Shown here: piece after piece, positions 49,465-58,597 of the stretch | How positions within the stretch are numbered: the stretch's first letter is position 1 | Layout: every line of letters starts with the position of its first letter | Assembly (NCBI GenBank): GCA_009777725.1 | Contig: WRLG01000007.1 | Span: forward strand, 1-64,000 | Length of the DNA stretch: 64,000 bases | Direction of reading: 5' to 3' | Source: Oscillospiraceae bacterium | Lineage (GTDB): Bacteria > Bacillota > Clostridia > Oscillospirales > Ruminococcaceae | Notes under the pieces: model-generated | What the model saw: only the letters and a program-made list of their open reading frames with translations | What the model was told of the DNA's origin: nothing | The model's database searches: none | Translations under genes and position numbers: made by a program

Positions 49465-49905
49465 TTATTTAGAAAACTGATTCCTCTGAGCAACCGCCAG
49501 CCTATCACAAAGTTCATTTTCCGGGTGCCCCGCGTGTCCTTTAACCCAGACGAATTTGACATTATGCGTATCGAGCAGGTCTAGGAGCTTTTCCCAAAGG
49601 TCAGCGTTAAGCGCGGGCTTTTTGTCGGATTTGAGCCATCCGTTTTTGCGCCAGCTTCGCGCCCAGCCTTTTGTAACGCTGTCAACTATATATTTGCTGT
49701 CGGTAGTAAGCTTCACTTCGCAATTAGGGCGGTTCAAAGCGGAAAGTGCCTCTATTACGCCGGTAAGCTCCATGCGGTTATTGGTAGTCATAGCCTCCCC
49801 GCCGGATAATTCTTTTTTATGCTCCCCGAAGCGCAAAAACGCGCCCCACCCGCCGGGTCCCGGATTGCCCGAGCAAGCCCCATCGGTAAAAATTTCAACA
49901 ATCAA
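49465..49905 (-). CDS. rnhA: ribonuclease HI
   Basis: RNase HI cuts RNA in RNA-DNA hybrids. The protein has 146 residues when begun at TTG 49905, which is 7 bases after GGAGG. A TTG further upstream would place the binding site inside the gene. All four catalytic acids are present: D8 ([13 protein letters not shown]), E46 (NNRMELTG), D69 (TTDSKY) and D134 (ENELCDRLA). The conserved His loop ([11 protein letters not shown]) is also there. The gene is 24 bases after the isomerase-like gene. Confidence 0.94.
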   Translation of the reverse strand: MIVEIFTDGACSGNPGPGGWGAFLRFGEHKKELSGGEAMTTNNRMELTGVIEALSALNRPNCEVKLTTDSKYIVDSVTKGWARSWRKNGWLKSDKKPALNADLWEKLLDLLDTHNVKFVWVKGHAGHPENELCDRLAVAQRNQFSK

Positions 49906-49929
49906 TATAAATCCTCCGCTCAAATCATG

Positions 49930-50718
49930 TTAACGGCAGTTCTCAACCGCCTTTTTAAGTAAGCTGTAATTTTGCAGTAAATCTTCCGTATCTTTATAGT
50001 TTTGCCGATATAGTTCAAGCATAATATGCCCCGTAAAGCCAACGCTTTTAAGCTCCTTAAACAGTGCCGCGTTATCATATTCGCCATCGCCGAATTTTAG
50101 GCAATCGCCCCGCGCCCCCGAATCCGAAAAATGAACGTGCTTTATATGATTGTCCAGAGCCTTTACAAATTCAAGCGGGTCGCCGCCCTCGCGGTGCGCT
50201 TGCTTTGTATCAAGCACAAATTTGGCGTTTTCGCCTAAAGCGTCCGCCATCTCCTTTAAAAAAGTCATGCTCCCCGCCGTACAGCGGCTTACGTTTTCAT
50301 GCAATACCGAAACGCCGCATGAATACGCCGCCTCCTGCAACCGCATATACCGCTCAAAGTAAAGCTCATTTTGAATTTTGTTTTCCTTTTTATTTCCGTG
50401 GAGGATAAAATAATCCGCCCCGAATTGGTTCATAAACTCAAAAAAACGCTTATAGTAGTCGAGCATGTCAATCACCCGCCGCTCATAGTCGGTAAACAGC
50501 ATCATTGTTTCAACGGCGCATGAAAACGGGTGCACGGCAACCACGTCAACGCCGTATTCGCGCTTTACCGCAAGCATTTCGGAAAGGTAAGGGTCGTAAA
50601 GCTCGCAGTGCGTATTTACAAAAATTTCCGCAGAGCAAACACCGCCCTCAGCGATTTGTGCAAAGGCTTTTTCAAGCGGCATAGGGTAGAAGCTTGCAGT
50701 TGTTATCCCCGTTTGCAT
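49930..50718 (-). CDS. sugar phosphate isomerase/epimerase family protein
   Basis: The protein has 262 residues and a TIM-barrel pattern of the xylose isomerase-like/AP-endonuclease-2 family. Motifs at strand ends are FILHGNKKENK, LHENVSRCT (metal-binding Glu), FVLDTKQAHREGGDP, HIKHVHFSDSG and HIMLELYRQ. Such proteins include sugar isomerases, epimerases and endonuclease IV relatives. The DNA-repair residues of endonuclease IV are not clearly complete. It heads the rnhA-punA-mtaD operon, so a role in nucleoside sugar metabolism is possible. Confidence 0.8.
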   Translation of the reverse strand: MQTGITTASFYPMPLEKAFAQIAEGGVCSAEIFVNTHCELYDPYLSEMLAVKREYGVDVVAVHPFSCAVETMMLFTDYERRVIDMLDYYKRFFEFMNQFGADYFILHGNKKENKIQNELYFERYMRLQEAAYSCGVSVLHENVSRCTAGSMTFLKEMADALGENAKFVLDTKQAHREGGDPLEFVKALDNHIKHVHFSDSGARGDCLKFGDGEYDNAALFKELKSVGFTGHIMLELYRQNYKDTEDLLQNYSLLKKAVENCR

Positions 50719-50822
50719 AAAACATAACCCCTTTTAAATATTATACCATGTTTTGGGGTGTATGTCAAATTCTTTTAGGGACTGTTTATATATAAAAAAT
50801 ATCATTTCAAAAATTTTAACAC

Positions 50823-50851
50823 TTGACATTTTTCGAGGTTTGCAGTATAAT
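50823..50851 (+). promoter_or_regulatory. smc promoter
   Basis: TTGACA (50823-50828), 17 bases and TATAAT (50846-50851), a perfect match, 38 bases before the smc start. Confidence 0.9.
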
Positions 50852-50888
50852 TAAGTCAGATATTAGGCAGGTAAGGGCGGTTGCAATC

Positions 50889-53800
50889 ATGTATCTTGAA
50901 TCTCTGGAGCTTCAAGGCTTTAAATCGTTTCCCGATAAAATTAAGCTTGAATTTGACAAGGGCTTAACGGCTGTAGTCGGACCTAACGGGAGCGGGAAAT
51001 CGAATATAAGCGATGCCGTGCGCTGGGTTTTGGGCGAGCAATCGTCTAAAACCCTGCGCGGCGCAAAGATGGAGGATGTTATCTTTTCGGGTACCGTTCT
51101 GCGGAAGCCTGTGGGCTTTGCGAGCGTTACCCTTAATATTGTTAACAGCAAGGGGATTTTACAGCTTAGCTCCGAGCAGGTTTCGGTAACGAGAAAACTG
51201 TACCGCAGCGGTGACAGTGAATACCTTATAAACGGCGCGCAGGTGCGCCTAAAGGACATAAATGAGTTGTTTATGGATACGGGACTGGGGCGGGACGGAT
51301 ACTCCGTCATCGGGCAGGGCAGAATTTCGGAGATAATATCGGCAAAATCGGGTGAACGGCGCGAAATATTTGAAGAAGCGGCGGGTATATCCAAGTTCCG
51401 CTACAAAAAAGCCGAGGCGGAACGCCGCCTTAACCACGCTGAGGATAATTTACTGCGCCTGCGCGATATATTGAGCGAGTTGGAGGGGCGGGTCGGACCG
51501 CTTAAAGCGCAGTCGGAGAAAGCCGCGCTTTTTATAGATTACTCTGAAAAAAAGAAAATATTGGAAATCTCCGTGTGGGTATGTGTGCTTAACGAGCATA
51601 AAAATCAGCTGAAGGAGCTTTCAGAAAAAATACTAATCAGCGAAAACGATTATAACGCCGCCGAGGCTGAAATCGCGAGGCTGGAGGACGGCATAAATAA
51701 GGTTTATCAAGACATACAAGATAAAACCCTGCTGATTGAAAGGCTTCGCGAAAAAATACTTGAAGCGGAACGCGGCAATACCGCGCTTCACTCCGACATA
51801 GCCGTTTTTGAAAACGATATTTTACACAGCAGAGCCGCTATTGAGGAAATCGAAAAACAAAGAGAGCTTTCTAAAAATTCAAGCCGCGAAAATCTTGATA
51901 TAATTGAGAAAAAGCTTTTTGAAGCGAAAAAAGCCGATGATGAGGTCGCGGCAATTACCGAAGAATACGGCGCGGCTTCCGAGCGGCTTGAAAGGCTTTT
52001 GAGCGAACAAAGCGATTTTGACAGTGACCTTGCCGAGGCGAATAACAGCTTGAATCGGCTCTACATACGCCGCTCCGAGTTGACTACCGCCATTGCCTCT
52101 TCCGAAAACGCCGTTGCCGACATGAATGAGGAGCTGTCCGGCGCGGACGGCAGGGACGAGGGCTTTCGCGCACAGATGGAGGCTCTGCGGCGGGAGAGAG
52201 CGGAAACAGACGATGCCTTGTCAATTGTCGGCGAGAAGATAAGCGAATATTCAAACCGCCTTGCGGGGATGCAAAAGCTTTATGAGGGGCGGAACGAAAA
52301 GCTGGAGCTTTCAAAAAAAGAGCAGGAAGCCCTAAGCTTTAAGATTAACGATAAAAACCAAAGAATCCGTATGCTTCAAGACCTTGAAAGGAGCATGGAG
52401 GGTGTGTCAGGTGCGACCCGTCAAGTGCTGAAAGCGGCTGAAAGGGGTCAGATTAAGGGCGTGCGCGGCTCTGTGGCAAGGCTTATTACGGTTGAGGGCA
52501 GGTTCAGCGTAGCGATTGAGGTAGCGTTAGGCGCGGCTATGCACAATGTCGTGGTTGATAACGATGACGCGGCGAAGAGGTGCATAGAGCTTTTAAAAGA
52601 AACAAAAGCGGGCAGAGCTACATTCCTGCCGCTTACCAATATAAAAGGGAACAGGCTTCAAGATAAAGGGCTTGAAGATAATACAGGCTTTATCGCCCTT
52701 GCCGTTGATATTGTATCCTACTCGCCCGAATATACGGATATTTTCACCTCTATTTTGGGCAGGACGGTAATAGCCGAGGACTTGAACACTGCCGGAGCAA
52801 TCGCTAAAAAATACGGCTACCGCTTTAAAATAGTAACCCTTGACGGGCAGGTCATTAACGCCGGCGGCTCATTTACCGGCGGCTCTGTTTCAAAGTCGGC
52901 GGGCATCTTAACCAGAAAAAACGAAATAGAAAGGCTTGGGGGGGAGCGCGCAGAGCTTGAAGAAAAGCTTGCTTCATCTGTTCTGGCTTGCGAAAAACTG
53001 AAAACCGAGGCGGATAAGCTTTATTTTGATATGGAGGGCGTTAAGGAAAATACCGCTCTGGCGCATGACGACCAAATCCGCTTTGAATCTGAAATTAAGC
53101 GCATTGAAGCGATAATCTGTCAGACAGGCACTCAGCTTGACGATGCGGAGGCTTCGCGCGCACGCTTAAAGGCGCGCTTGGCGGAGCTTTACTCAAATGC
53201 CGAAAGTGCGGCTTTGGAATTGAAAACCTGCCAAGCTCAAATACATGAAAAAGAAAACCTTGCTTCCGAAAATGAAGAAAGGCGAACAGCCGCGCAGGAC
53301 AAGCGCGGAGAGCTTTCTTCATTGATGTCAGAGTTAAAATTGCGCGAAATGGAGGTAACGAAGGACCGCGCCGCCTTGCTTAAAGAGGCGGAAGACCTGC
53401 GGCTTCAATGCGAGCAAATCGGCGATAATACCGTCCGACTTGCCGCCCAAAGGGAAGAGCAGGAGGCGAATATACTGGAAAAGGAGCGGCTGATAGAAGA
53501 AAGAAAGCAGGGGCTTGCGGATTCGGATGGGAAAGTTAAGGAAATCAACGAGAGGATTCTTTCCGAGCAGTTAAATGCGCGAGAACTGGAGCGCGGCTCA
53601 AACGAACAGCGCGTGAAAATCAGGGAGCTTTCCGACATGAAGGAAAAACATTCGCGTGAAACATCGCGCTTGGAGGAGCGCAAGATTTCGGTCACGCAAA
53701 GCTGTGATGAAATTATAGCGGATATGTCGGAGCAGTATAACATCTACCAGTCCGAGGCGGCGGATTTAGCACAGCCCGTAAGCGACTTAAACGCATCGAA

Positions 53801-54455
53801 ACGCGAGCTTGACGGAATGAAGCGTAAAATCCGAGAGCTGGGTAACGTCAACCTTGCGGCTATAGAGGAATACAAGGAGGTATCGGAGCGTTATCATTTC
53901 CTCTCTGAACAGCTTGCGGACGTTGAGGCTTCAAAGCGGGAATTAGAGCGGCTTATAAACGAACTGACCGATGATATGCGCCGAATGTTCACCGAAAGTT
54001 TCACATTGATAAATGAAAACTTCAAATCTGTTTTTACAGAGCTTTTCGGCGGCGGAAGCGCAGAGCTTTCCCTCTCAGACCCGGAGGACGTTTTGGAATC
54101 GGGGATTGAAATCCGGGTTGCGCCGCCGGGGAAGGTGATAAACAACCTGTCGCTGCTGTCCGGCGGGGAGCAGGCTTTCGCGGCGATTGCCATATACTTC
54201 TCCATACTGAAAATCAAGCCCGCCCCTTTCTGCATACTTGACGAAATAGAAGCGGCACTTGATGATATAAATGTAATTAAATACGCGCGATACCTCCGCC
54301 GCTTTACCGATACAACACAGTTTATTCTGGTAACGCACCGCCGAGGAACAATGGAAGAAGCCGACATCATGTACGGCGTTACAATGCAGGATAAAGGGAT
54401 TTCCAAGGTATTAAAAATGGAACAGCCGACGCCGCCGGTTACGGACTTGGTATAA
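50889..54455 (+). CDS. smc: chromosome segregation protein SMC
   Basis: SMC forms the ring of the bacterial condensin with ScpA and ScpB. The protein has 1188 residues, the expected size. MYLESLELQGFKSFPDK opens the head domain, with Walker A GPNGSGKSN. Two long coiled coils (about 170-495 and 670-1010) flank the hinge (about 510-660, GVRGSVARLI). The C-terminal head has the signature LLSGGEQAFAAIAIYF and Walker B CILDEIEAALDD. ATG 50889 is selected for the family start and AAGGGCGG upstream. The usual neighbours rnc and ftsY are not next to it. Confidence 0.96.
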   Translation: MYLESLELQGFKSFPDKIKLEFDKGLTAVVGPNGSGKSNISDAVRWVLGEQSSKTLRGAKMEDVIFSGTVLRKPVGFASVTLNIVNSKGILQLSSEQVSVTRKLYRSGDSEYLINGAQVRLKDINELFMDTGLGRDGYSVIGQGRISEIISAKSGERREIFEEAAGISKFRYKKAEAERRLNHAEDNLLRLRDILSELEGRVGPLKAQSEKAALFIDYSEKKKILEISVWVCVLNEHKNQLKELSEKILISENDYNAAEAEIARLEDGINKVYQDIQDKTLLIERLREKILEAERGNTALHSDIAVFENDILHSRAAIEEIEKQRELSKNSSRENLDIIEKKLFEAKKADDEVAAITEEYGAASERLERLLSEQSDFDSDLAEANNSLNRLYIRRSELTTAIASSENAVADMNEELSGADGRDEGFRAQMEALRRERAETDDALSIVGEKISEYSNRLAGMQKLYEGRNEKLELSKKEQEALSFKINDKNQRIRMLQDLERSMEGVSGATRQVLKAAERGQIKGVRGSVARLITVEGRFSVAIEVALGAAMHNVVVDNDDAAKRCIELLKETKAGRATFLPLTNIKGNRLQDKGLEDNTGFIALAVDIVSYSPEYTDIFTSILGRTVIAEDLNTAGAIAKKYGYRFKIVTLDGQVINAGGSFTGGSVSKSAGILTRKNEIERLGGERAELEEKLASSVLACEKLKTEADKLYFDMEGVKENTALAHDDQIRFESEIKRIEAIICQTGTQLDDAEASRARLKARLAELYSNAESAALELKTCQAQIHEKENLASENEERRTAAQDKRGELSSLMSELKLREMEVTKDRAALLKEAEDLRLQCEQIGDNTVRLAAQREEQEANILEKERLIEERKQGLADSDGKVKEINERILSEQLNARELERGSNEQRVKIRELSDMKEKHSRETSRLEERKISVTQSCDEIIADMSEQYNIYQSEAADLAQPVSDLNASKRELDGMKRKIRELGNVNLAAIEEYKEVSERYHFLSEQLADVEASKRELERLINELTDDMRRMFTESFTLINENFKSVFTELFGGGSAELSLSDPEDVLESGIEIRVAPPGKVINNLSLLSGGEQAFAAIAIYFSILKIKPAPFCILDEIEAALDDINVIKYARYLRRFTDTTQFILVTHRRGTMEEADIMYGVTMQDKGISKVLKMEQPTPPVTDLV

Positions 54456-54492
54456 TGTACAGTTTACTATTTAACGCCATAAATGCTAAGCA

Positions 54493-54610
54493 GTCCCATA
54501 TTTAGGGTATATTATATTAGCCCGAAAAACCGAACGGAAGCTACGCACGAAGCTTAAAGCTTTCACAAAAGTAGTGGTAGGGCGGTTATAATATACCTTA
54601 AATATGGGAC
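54493..54610. ncRNA. 118-bp inverted-repeat element or structured RNA
   Basis: 24-base arms (54493-54516 and 54587-54610) are perfect inverted repeats except for one base. The 70-base interior can fold further: CTAC with GTAG, GAAGCT with AGCTTTC, and GCCC with GGGC, with ACC and GGT placed to form a pseudoknot. No protein frame fits. It lies between smc and the XRE gene. It may be a MITE-like mobile repeat or a non-coding RNA; no T-run marks it as a terminator. Confidence 0.5.
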
Positions 54611-54649
54611 GGTATGAAACGAATAAAATTAGGTTTTAAATTTAATTTC

Positions 54650-54862
54650 CTAATTATCAGTATCTTGATTTCTTCCCAGAAGATAGTCAACAGATACGTT
54701 AAAGTAATCGGCAATTTTAATTAAACTTTCGGCGGACGGAATACGTTCGCCTTTTTTCCAATACCCTATCATACGGTCGGGTATTCCTGTATCCTTTGAC
54801 ATACGATAGGGGGTTATATCCTTTTCATTTAAAAGATAATTAAACATTTGTGTAAAAATCAT
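54650..54862 (-). CDS. XRE-family transcriptional regulator
   Basis: The protein has 70 residues, essentially one Cro/CI-type helix-turn-helix: YRMSKDTGIPDRMIGYWKKGERIPSAESLIKIADYF followed by NVSVDYLLGR, the typical ending. It lacks a ligand or dimerisation domain. Upstream are two copies of a 14-base palindrome (54884-54921), so it probably represses itself and whatever the opposite promoter at 54907 reads. A strong binding site is not obvious; AGAAGG lies 10 bases upstream. Confidence 0.85.
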   Translation of the reverse strand: MIFTQMFNYLLNEKDITPYRMSKDTGIPDRMIGYWKKGERIPSAESLIKIADYFNVSVDYLLGRNQDTDN

Positions 54863-54883
54863 AAAAATACCTTCTATTATTGT

Positions 54884-54921
54884 TGACTATTTAGTCATTA
54901 AAGTTATTGACTAAATAGTCA
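54884..54921. promoter_or_regulatory. twin operators of the XRE regulator
   Basis: TGACTATTTAGTCA (54884-54897) and TGACTAAATAGTCA (54908-54921) are reverse complements, each a 6-base dyad around a TT or AA centre. Centre-to-centre distance is 24 bases, close to two helical turns. They flank both possible promoters. Confidence 0.85.
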
Positions 54922-54935
54922 ATATATGATATAAT
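54907..54935 (+). promoter_or_regulatory. plus-strand promoter facing mltG, overlapping an operator
   Basis: TTGACT (54907-54912), 17 bases and TATAAT (54930-54935). Transcription would run antisense into the 3' end of mltG. No plus-strand gene lies downstream, so the partner gene seems lost or the product is an antisense RNA. Confidence 0.7.
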
Positions 54936-54955
54936 TAAATTAAAAGGGTGAACCG

Positions 54956-56326
54956 TTAATCCAAAACAATCCCGGCTTTTACAAGATTTTCGTTATGCTC
55001 GGCATATGTTTTGGCAAAGAAGGTTTCTCTGGTTTCAATATTGGCGCAAAAGAAGAAATAGTCGGTTTCGGTAGGAAAAAGTACGGCATTAATGGCATCC
55101 AGCCCGGGGTTTCCTATCGGACCGGGGGGAAGCCCCGCAGATTGATAGGTATCATACGCGGCAAACATAGCCTCCGACCTTATCTCGACATTAGGCTCAA
55201 TCACCTCGCGGACATATTTCCTTGTCGGGTCAGACTGCAAAAGCGGAAAATCTGTAGGGCTGTTCAGCCTGTTCCAAAACACGGAGGACACTCGCCGCAT
55301 ATCGGACTTAAAGGGCACTTCCGCTTGAACGATAGAGGCTAAAATCAGCGTTTCCTCCAAAGTCAGCCCTAAGTCGCTCATACGTCCGTAAATATCGGGC
55401 GTAATTTTATTCGCAAAATTAGCGTATATTTTTCTTGAAACAATGAGCGGGTCCTCATCAAGGAAAAATTTGTATGTATCGGGGAAAAGATAGCCCTCCA
55501 TCCTAAAAAATTTCAAGGGCGTATCCTCCACCAGTTCCTCAAATGAAAAGTCGAAACTTGCAGAGTTAAATACGCGGACGAATTCATCTGCATCGCATAT
55601 ACCCTTTTCTTCAAGCCTTCTTCCGGCTTCAATTAAGCTGATTCCTTCGGGGAAAACAACATCAGCGGATTCGCGGGGAGATTCCACTACCTTCATAAGC
55701 TCATCCACCAAATCCCCGTATGACATTTTGGGGGTAAAGCTGTGAACACCCGAGATATACGAGCCATCCGTACCTCTTACCTTAGAGAAGAATATGAACA
55801 GCCATTGCTCCTCAATAATTCCCTCATCGAAAAGTATTTGTGCAATTTGTGCGGTATTTGAGCCATACGGGATTTCAACTACAATCTCGACATCGGACCT
55901 GCCCAGCCCCATAAGCTCTTGCGAATAATGAATAATGTTTACGGCAAGGAAAACAGATGTTCCTATAATTACAGCCGCCAAAATCAAGCCGAACATAAGC
56001 CTTGACGTGCCTGCTCCGCCGCGCCTTTTTTTTATTTTAGAGGGCTTCACATAGTGCTCACCGACTTGCTCTTCCTCATAGTTTTGGTCATATTCGTCGT
56101 AAACCTCATCGGACTGGTTATCATCGTATTCATACTCATGCTCGTATTCATATTCGGATTTTTCTTTTGCCTCAACGACGGGCTCTGATATGGGCTCTGC
56201 ATTTACCTCCGAATTCGGCAAGGCTTCGCCTAAGCTTTCCTCATCGCCGGGCTCTTGCGGGAAGCTGTTTAGAATATCGTCAAGTGCTAATTCGGAATGG
56301 TCTTTATATTTTGCTTTAGTATCCAT
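54956..56326 (-). CDS. mltG: endolytic transglycosylase MltG (YceG)
   Basis: MltG cuts nascent peptidoglycan strands at the membrane. The protein has 456 residues. An unusual acidic cytoplasmic N-terminus (1-105) is rich in E, Y and D (EYEYEHEYEYDD). A membrane span (LMFGLILAAVIIGTSVFLAV) and the YceG domain follow. The catalytic Glu lies in LASIVQAEVP, where the second position of the usual E-x-E is kept. LQSDPT and YNTY-like AAYDTYQSAGLPPGPIGNPG are the family's C-terminal hallmarks. It overlaps the MTHFS gene by 11 bases. Confidence 0.92.
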   Translation of the reverse strand: MDTKAKYKDHSELALDDILNSFPQEPGDEESLGEALPNSEVNAEPISEPVVEAKEKSEYEYEHEYEYDDNQSDEVYDEYDQNYEEEQVGEHYVKPSKIKKRRGGAGTSRLMFGLILAAVIIGTSVFLAVNIIHYSQELMGLGRSDVEIVVEIPYGSNTAQIAQILFDEGIIEEQWLFIFFSKVRGTDGSYISGVHSFTPKMSYGDLVDELMKVVESPRESADVVFPEGISLIEAGRRLEEKGICDADEFVRVFNSASFDFSFEELVEDTPLKFFRMEGYLFPDTYKFFLDEDPLIVSRKIYANFANKITPDIYGRMSDLGLTLEETLILASIVQAEVPFKSDMRRVSSVFWNRLNSPTDFPLLQSDPTRKYVREVIEPNVEIRSEAMFAAYDTYQSAGLPPGPIGNPGLDAINAVLFPTETDYFFFCANIETRETFFAKTYAEHNENLVKAGIVLD

Positions 56327-56894
56327 TTGAAAGCTCCTTTTCGGTAATAATTAAATCCACCGGTATGTCATGCGCCTCCGACGGCAGCCGTTCAGCAAGG
56401 CACGCGCCGTAGGTAACACCTATTTTGTATAAATCGGGGTATTTTGACAAAAATTTATCGTAATAGCCCTTGCCGTAACCTATCCGCCGCCCGCTCACAT
56501 CAAAAGCGACCGCAGGCACAACGCAAACTGCACAGCTGAAATCCAAAAGGAGCGGGCAGCCCTCCGTAGGCTCTGATATTCCGAAACGCCCGCGCTCCAA
56601 ATCGGATAAGGACTTAATGATAAAAAACGCCATATCCGCACTGCCGTATGAACAACGCGGCGCGGCAACGGTTTTTCCGTGAGCGAGAGCGTGCAGAATC
56701 AGCCCCTTAGTGTCAACCTCACATTCGGTTGAAGCGTAGGTCAGCAACGTACTGCAAGCTTTAAATTTTTCAACGCCTGTTAAGCGCAGAAATATTTTCC
56801 GCTCAAATTCTTTCCTTGCTTCAAGGGGAATCGCCCGCCTGATTTGAGAATACTTTTCCCTAAGCGCAGCCTTCGCGGCTTCTATCTCGCGCAT
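56316..56894 (-). CDS. 5-formyltetrahydrofolate cyclo-ligase
   Basis: The enzyme (MTHFS) converts 5-formyl-THF to 5,10-methenyl-THF with ATP. The protein has 192 residues, the usual size. The N-terminal AAKAALREKYSQIRRA helix holds basic ATP-binding residues. VDTKGLI and the signature PAVAFDVSGRRIGYGKGYYD are diagnostic. It overlaps its neighbours on both sides (13 bases with the DJ-1 gene, 11 with mltG), so the genes are translated together, a common arrangement in Clostridia without clear functional meaning. Confidence 0.93.
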   Translation of the reverse strand: MREIEAAKAALREKYSQIRRAIPLEARKEFERKIFLRLTGVEKFKACSTLLTYASTECEVDTKGLILHALAHGKTVAAPRCSYGSADMAFFIIKSLSDLERGRFGISEPTEGCPLLLDFSCAVCVVPAVAFDVSGRRIGYGKGYYDKFLSKYPDLYKIGVTYGACLAERLPSEAHDIPVDLIITEKELSNGY

Positions 56895-57433
56895 AACATA
56901 GCATCCCGCAGAGCCTCGGCGCGCTCCTTGGAAATCAACGCCTCAATAAGAGCAAACCCGAATTCCATAGAAGCACCCGCGCCCCGCGCCGTGATGATAT
57001 TCCCGTCTTGAACCGCCTGCGTATCTTGAATATCCGCGCCTTCGAGCTTAGCCTCCCAGCCCTTATAGCAAACAGCTTTTTTACCGCGCAATAACTTTTT
57101 ATTCCCGAGAATGGAAGGCGCGGCGCAAATTGCCCCTATAAAAACATTGTTTTCCGCGCAATAGTCTACCGCCCTTTGAACATATTCGGATTTTTCAAGG
57201 TTAGCCGTACCCGGCATACCGCCGGGCAAAATTATCATTTCAAGGCTTCCGTCCAGAACAATGTCCTTTTCCGAAATATCGGCGGCGATGTAAATGTCGT
57301 GCGCGCCTCGGATAAGCTTATTTTCGCTGCCCACCCCGACTGTTACGACTTCCTTATCGCACCTTTTGAGCATATCAAGCGGCGTAACCGCTTCGATTTC
57401 CTCAAATCCATCAGCTAAAAAAATATAAATCAT
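56882..57433 (-). CDS. DJ-1/PfpI family protein
   Basis: The protein has 183 residues. FLADGFEEIEAVTPLDML carries the conserved Glu, and FIGAICAAPSIL has the nucleophile-elbow Cys; EKSEYVQRAVDY and GRGASMEFG-like GAGASMEFGFALIE complete the DJ-1/YajL pattern. Members act as chaperone-like or glyoxalase/deglycase proteins that protect against carbonyl stress. The precise activity is debated for the family. It lies between the DUF2156 and MTHFS genes in one operon. Confidence 0.9.
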   Translation of the reverse strand: MIYIFLADGFEEIEAVTPLDMLKRCDKEVVTVGVGSENKLIRGAHDIYIAADISEKDIVLDGSLEMIILPGGMPGTANLEKSEYVQRAVDYCAENNVFIGAICAAPSILGNKKLLRGKKAVCYKGWEAKLEGADIQDTQAVQDGNIITARGAGASMEFGFALIEALISKERAEALRDAMLCAR

Positions 57434-57457
57434 AACAAACTCCTTATTTATAAACTG

Positions 57458-58342
57458 TTAAAGGTTAATGGTTACCGTGTTTTTCTCCAATAAAAATCTG
57501 GGATAATAAGAACGCTTCGCTTTGCGGAGACCTTCAAGCCCTAAATCCTCCTCGCGGTTTATATACGTGTACCCTGCCGTTTCTGCTTTAGCAAATTCGT
57601 GGTTTATAGCGGCGTATGAGCCTTGAAGCAAGGGGTTGGCTTTTTCAATATGGATAACAAAGGTATCCGAATTTAAGCCCTCGCCAATGGTAAAGCCTTG
57701 GATTTCACCGTCAACTCTGACAATGCCGCCTTTAAGCTCCAGTGCTTCAAAATGGTTAAAAAACGTATTGATGGCGAATTGCTCGGAAACGCTTGATTCA
57801 TCATCGTAGCCGCCGTTTAGGTTATAGTTTTTGACGGCGAATTCTATGCAGTCGTCAAAATCCTTTTCGGTCAGCGCGTTATATTGCCAATGATTATGGT
57901 TAAACCTGTTAAGATGGTTGCGTTTCCCGTGGTATTTTTTGCCGGAAAGCGTCCGAAGGTCTTCCGCGCCGTAGATATAATCAAAGCCGCCCTCATCTTG
58001 GGTTACGGTATACCGACCGGGGTAAAGCTCCTCAAAAATCGGCAGATTGCCGTTTGTTACCGAATTTACTGTAAAGGGGACGTTGTTTTTTTCCGAATAT
58101 TTCGCCATCTGATTAAAAACATCGCGGTAATCACCCTCCCCGGCGGGGAAGATGAACTGCGCCCCATGCTTATGAGAGCAGGATATATAAAACCCCTTAT
58201 ACCTGCAAATCTGCGTATCATAGAGCCGCCGCCACGCCATATTATTGGAAAACGAATATTCACAGCCCCTAAAATCCGAGCTTTTAAGAGCCGCCTTAAT
58301 CCATTCCTTGTCGTTTAAAGCTATTGTTTTGAATTCAAGCAT
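57458..58342 (-). CDS. DUF2156 (GNAT-like phosphatidylglycerol lysyltransferase-type) protein
   Basis: The protein has 294 residues with no membrane spans. It shows the double-GNAT layout of DUF2156 proteins, related to the C-terminal domain of MprF. Motifs include YIYGAEDLRTLSGKKYHGKRNHLNRF, FTIGEGLNSDTFVIHIEKANP and the C-terminal YTYINREEDLGLEGLRKAKRSYYP. It may transfer an acyl or aminoacyl group from a charged donor; the substrate is unknown. It heads the operon with DJ-1, MTHFS and MltG. A GC-rich hairpin lies in its leader (58380-58500). Confidence 0.88.
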   Translation of the reverse strand: MLEFKTIALNDKEWIKAALKSSDFRGCEYSFSNNMAWRRLYDTQICRYKGFYISCSHKHGAQFIFPAGEGDYRDVFNQMAKYSEKNNVPFTVNSVTNGNLPIFEELYPGRYTVTQDEGGFDYIYGAEDLRTLSGKKYHGKRNHLNRFNHNHWQYNALTEKDFDDCIEFAVKNYNLNGGYDDESSVSEQFAINTFFNHFEALELKGGIVRVDGEIQGFTIGEGLNSDTFVIHIEKANPLLQGSYAAINHEFAKAETAGYTYINREEDLGLEGLRKAKRSYYPRFLLEKNTVTINL

Positions 58343-58379
58343 CTATATTATACTCCTGTGTTTACGGCATTAAATATTC

Positions 58380-58500
58380 TTCAATGGTGATTCAGCGGGA
58401 CAGTAGCTTGGTGGTTAACCGCTGGTTCGGTAAAATTAACCCGCCGCTTTCATCGCGCTAATAAGCGGGGGAGCTTAACTAAGCTATAACTATTCTATCA
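58380..58500 (-). promoter_or_regulatory. structured leader of the DUF2156 operon
   Basis: On the minus strand a strong imperfect hairpin pairs TTAAGCTCCCCCGCTT with AAGCGGCGGGTTAA, followed by a second, smaller one around ACCGAACCAGCGGTTAACC. This stretch holds no gene. It could be an attenuator or cis-acting RNA; no known riboswitch class is recognised. Confidence 0.35.
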
Positions 58501-58552
58501 TTTTTGATGAATAATGTCAAGCATGAATATTTTTTACATGCGGCAGGTTAAA

Positions 58553-58587
58553 CAAAAAGGACGCGGTGAATACCAACGTCCTCTTTT
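58553..58587 (-). terminator. terminator of the Cys-rich protein gene
   Basis: On the minus strand GGACG and CGTCC form a stem followed by TTTTTG, just after the stop at 58598. Confidence 0.7.
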
Positions 58588-58597
58588 GAATTATCAA

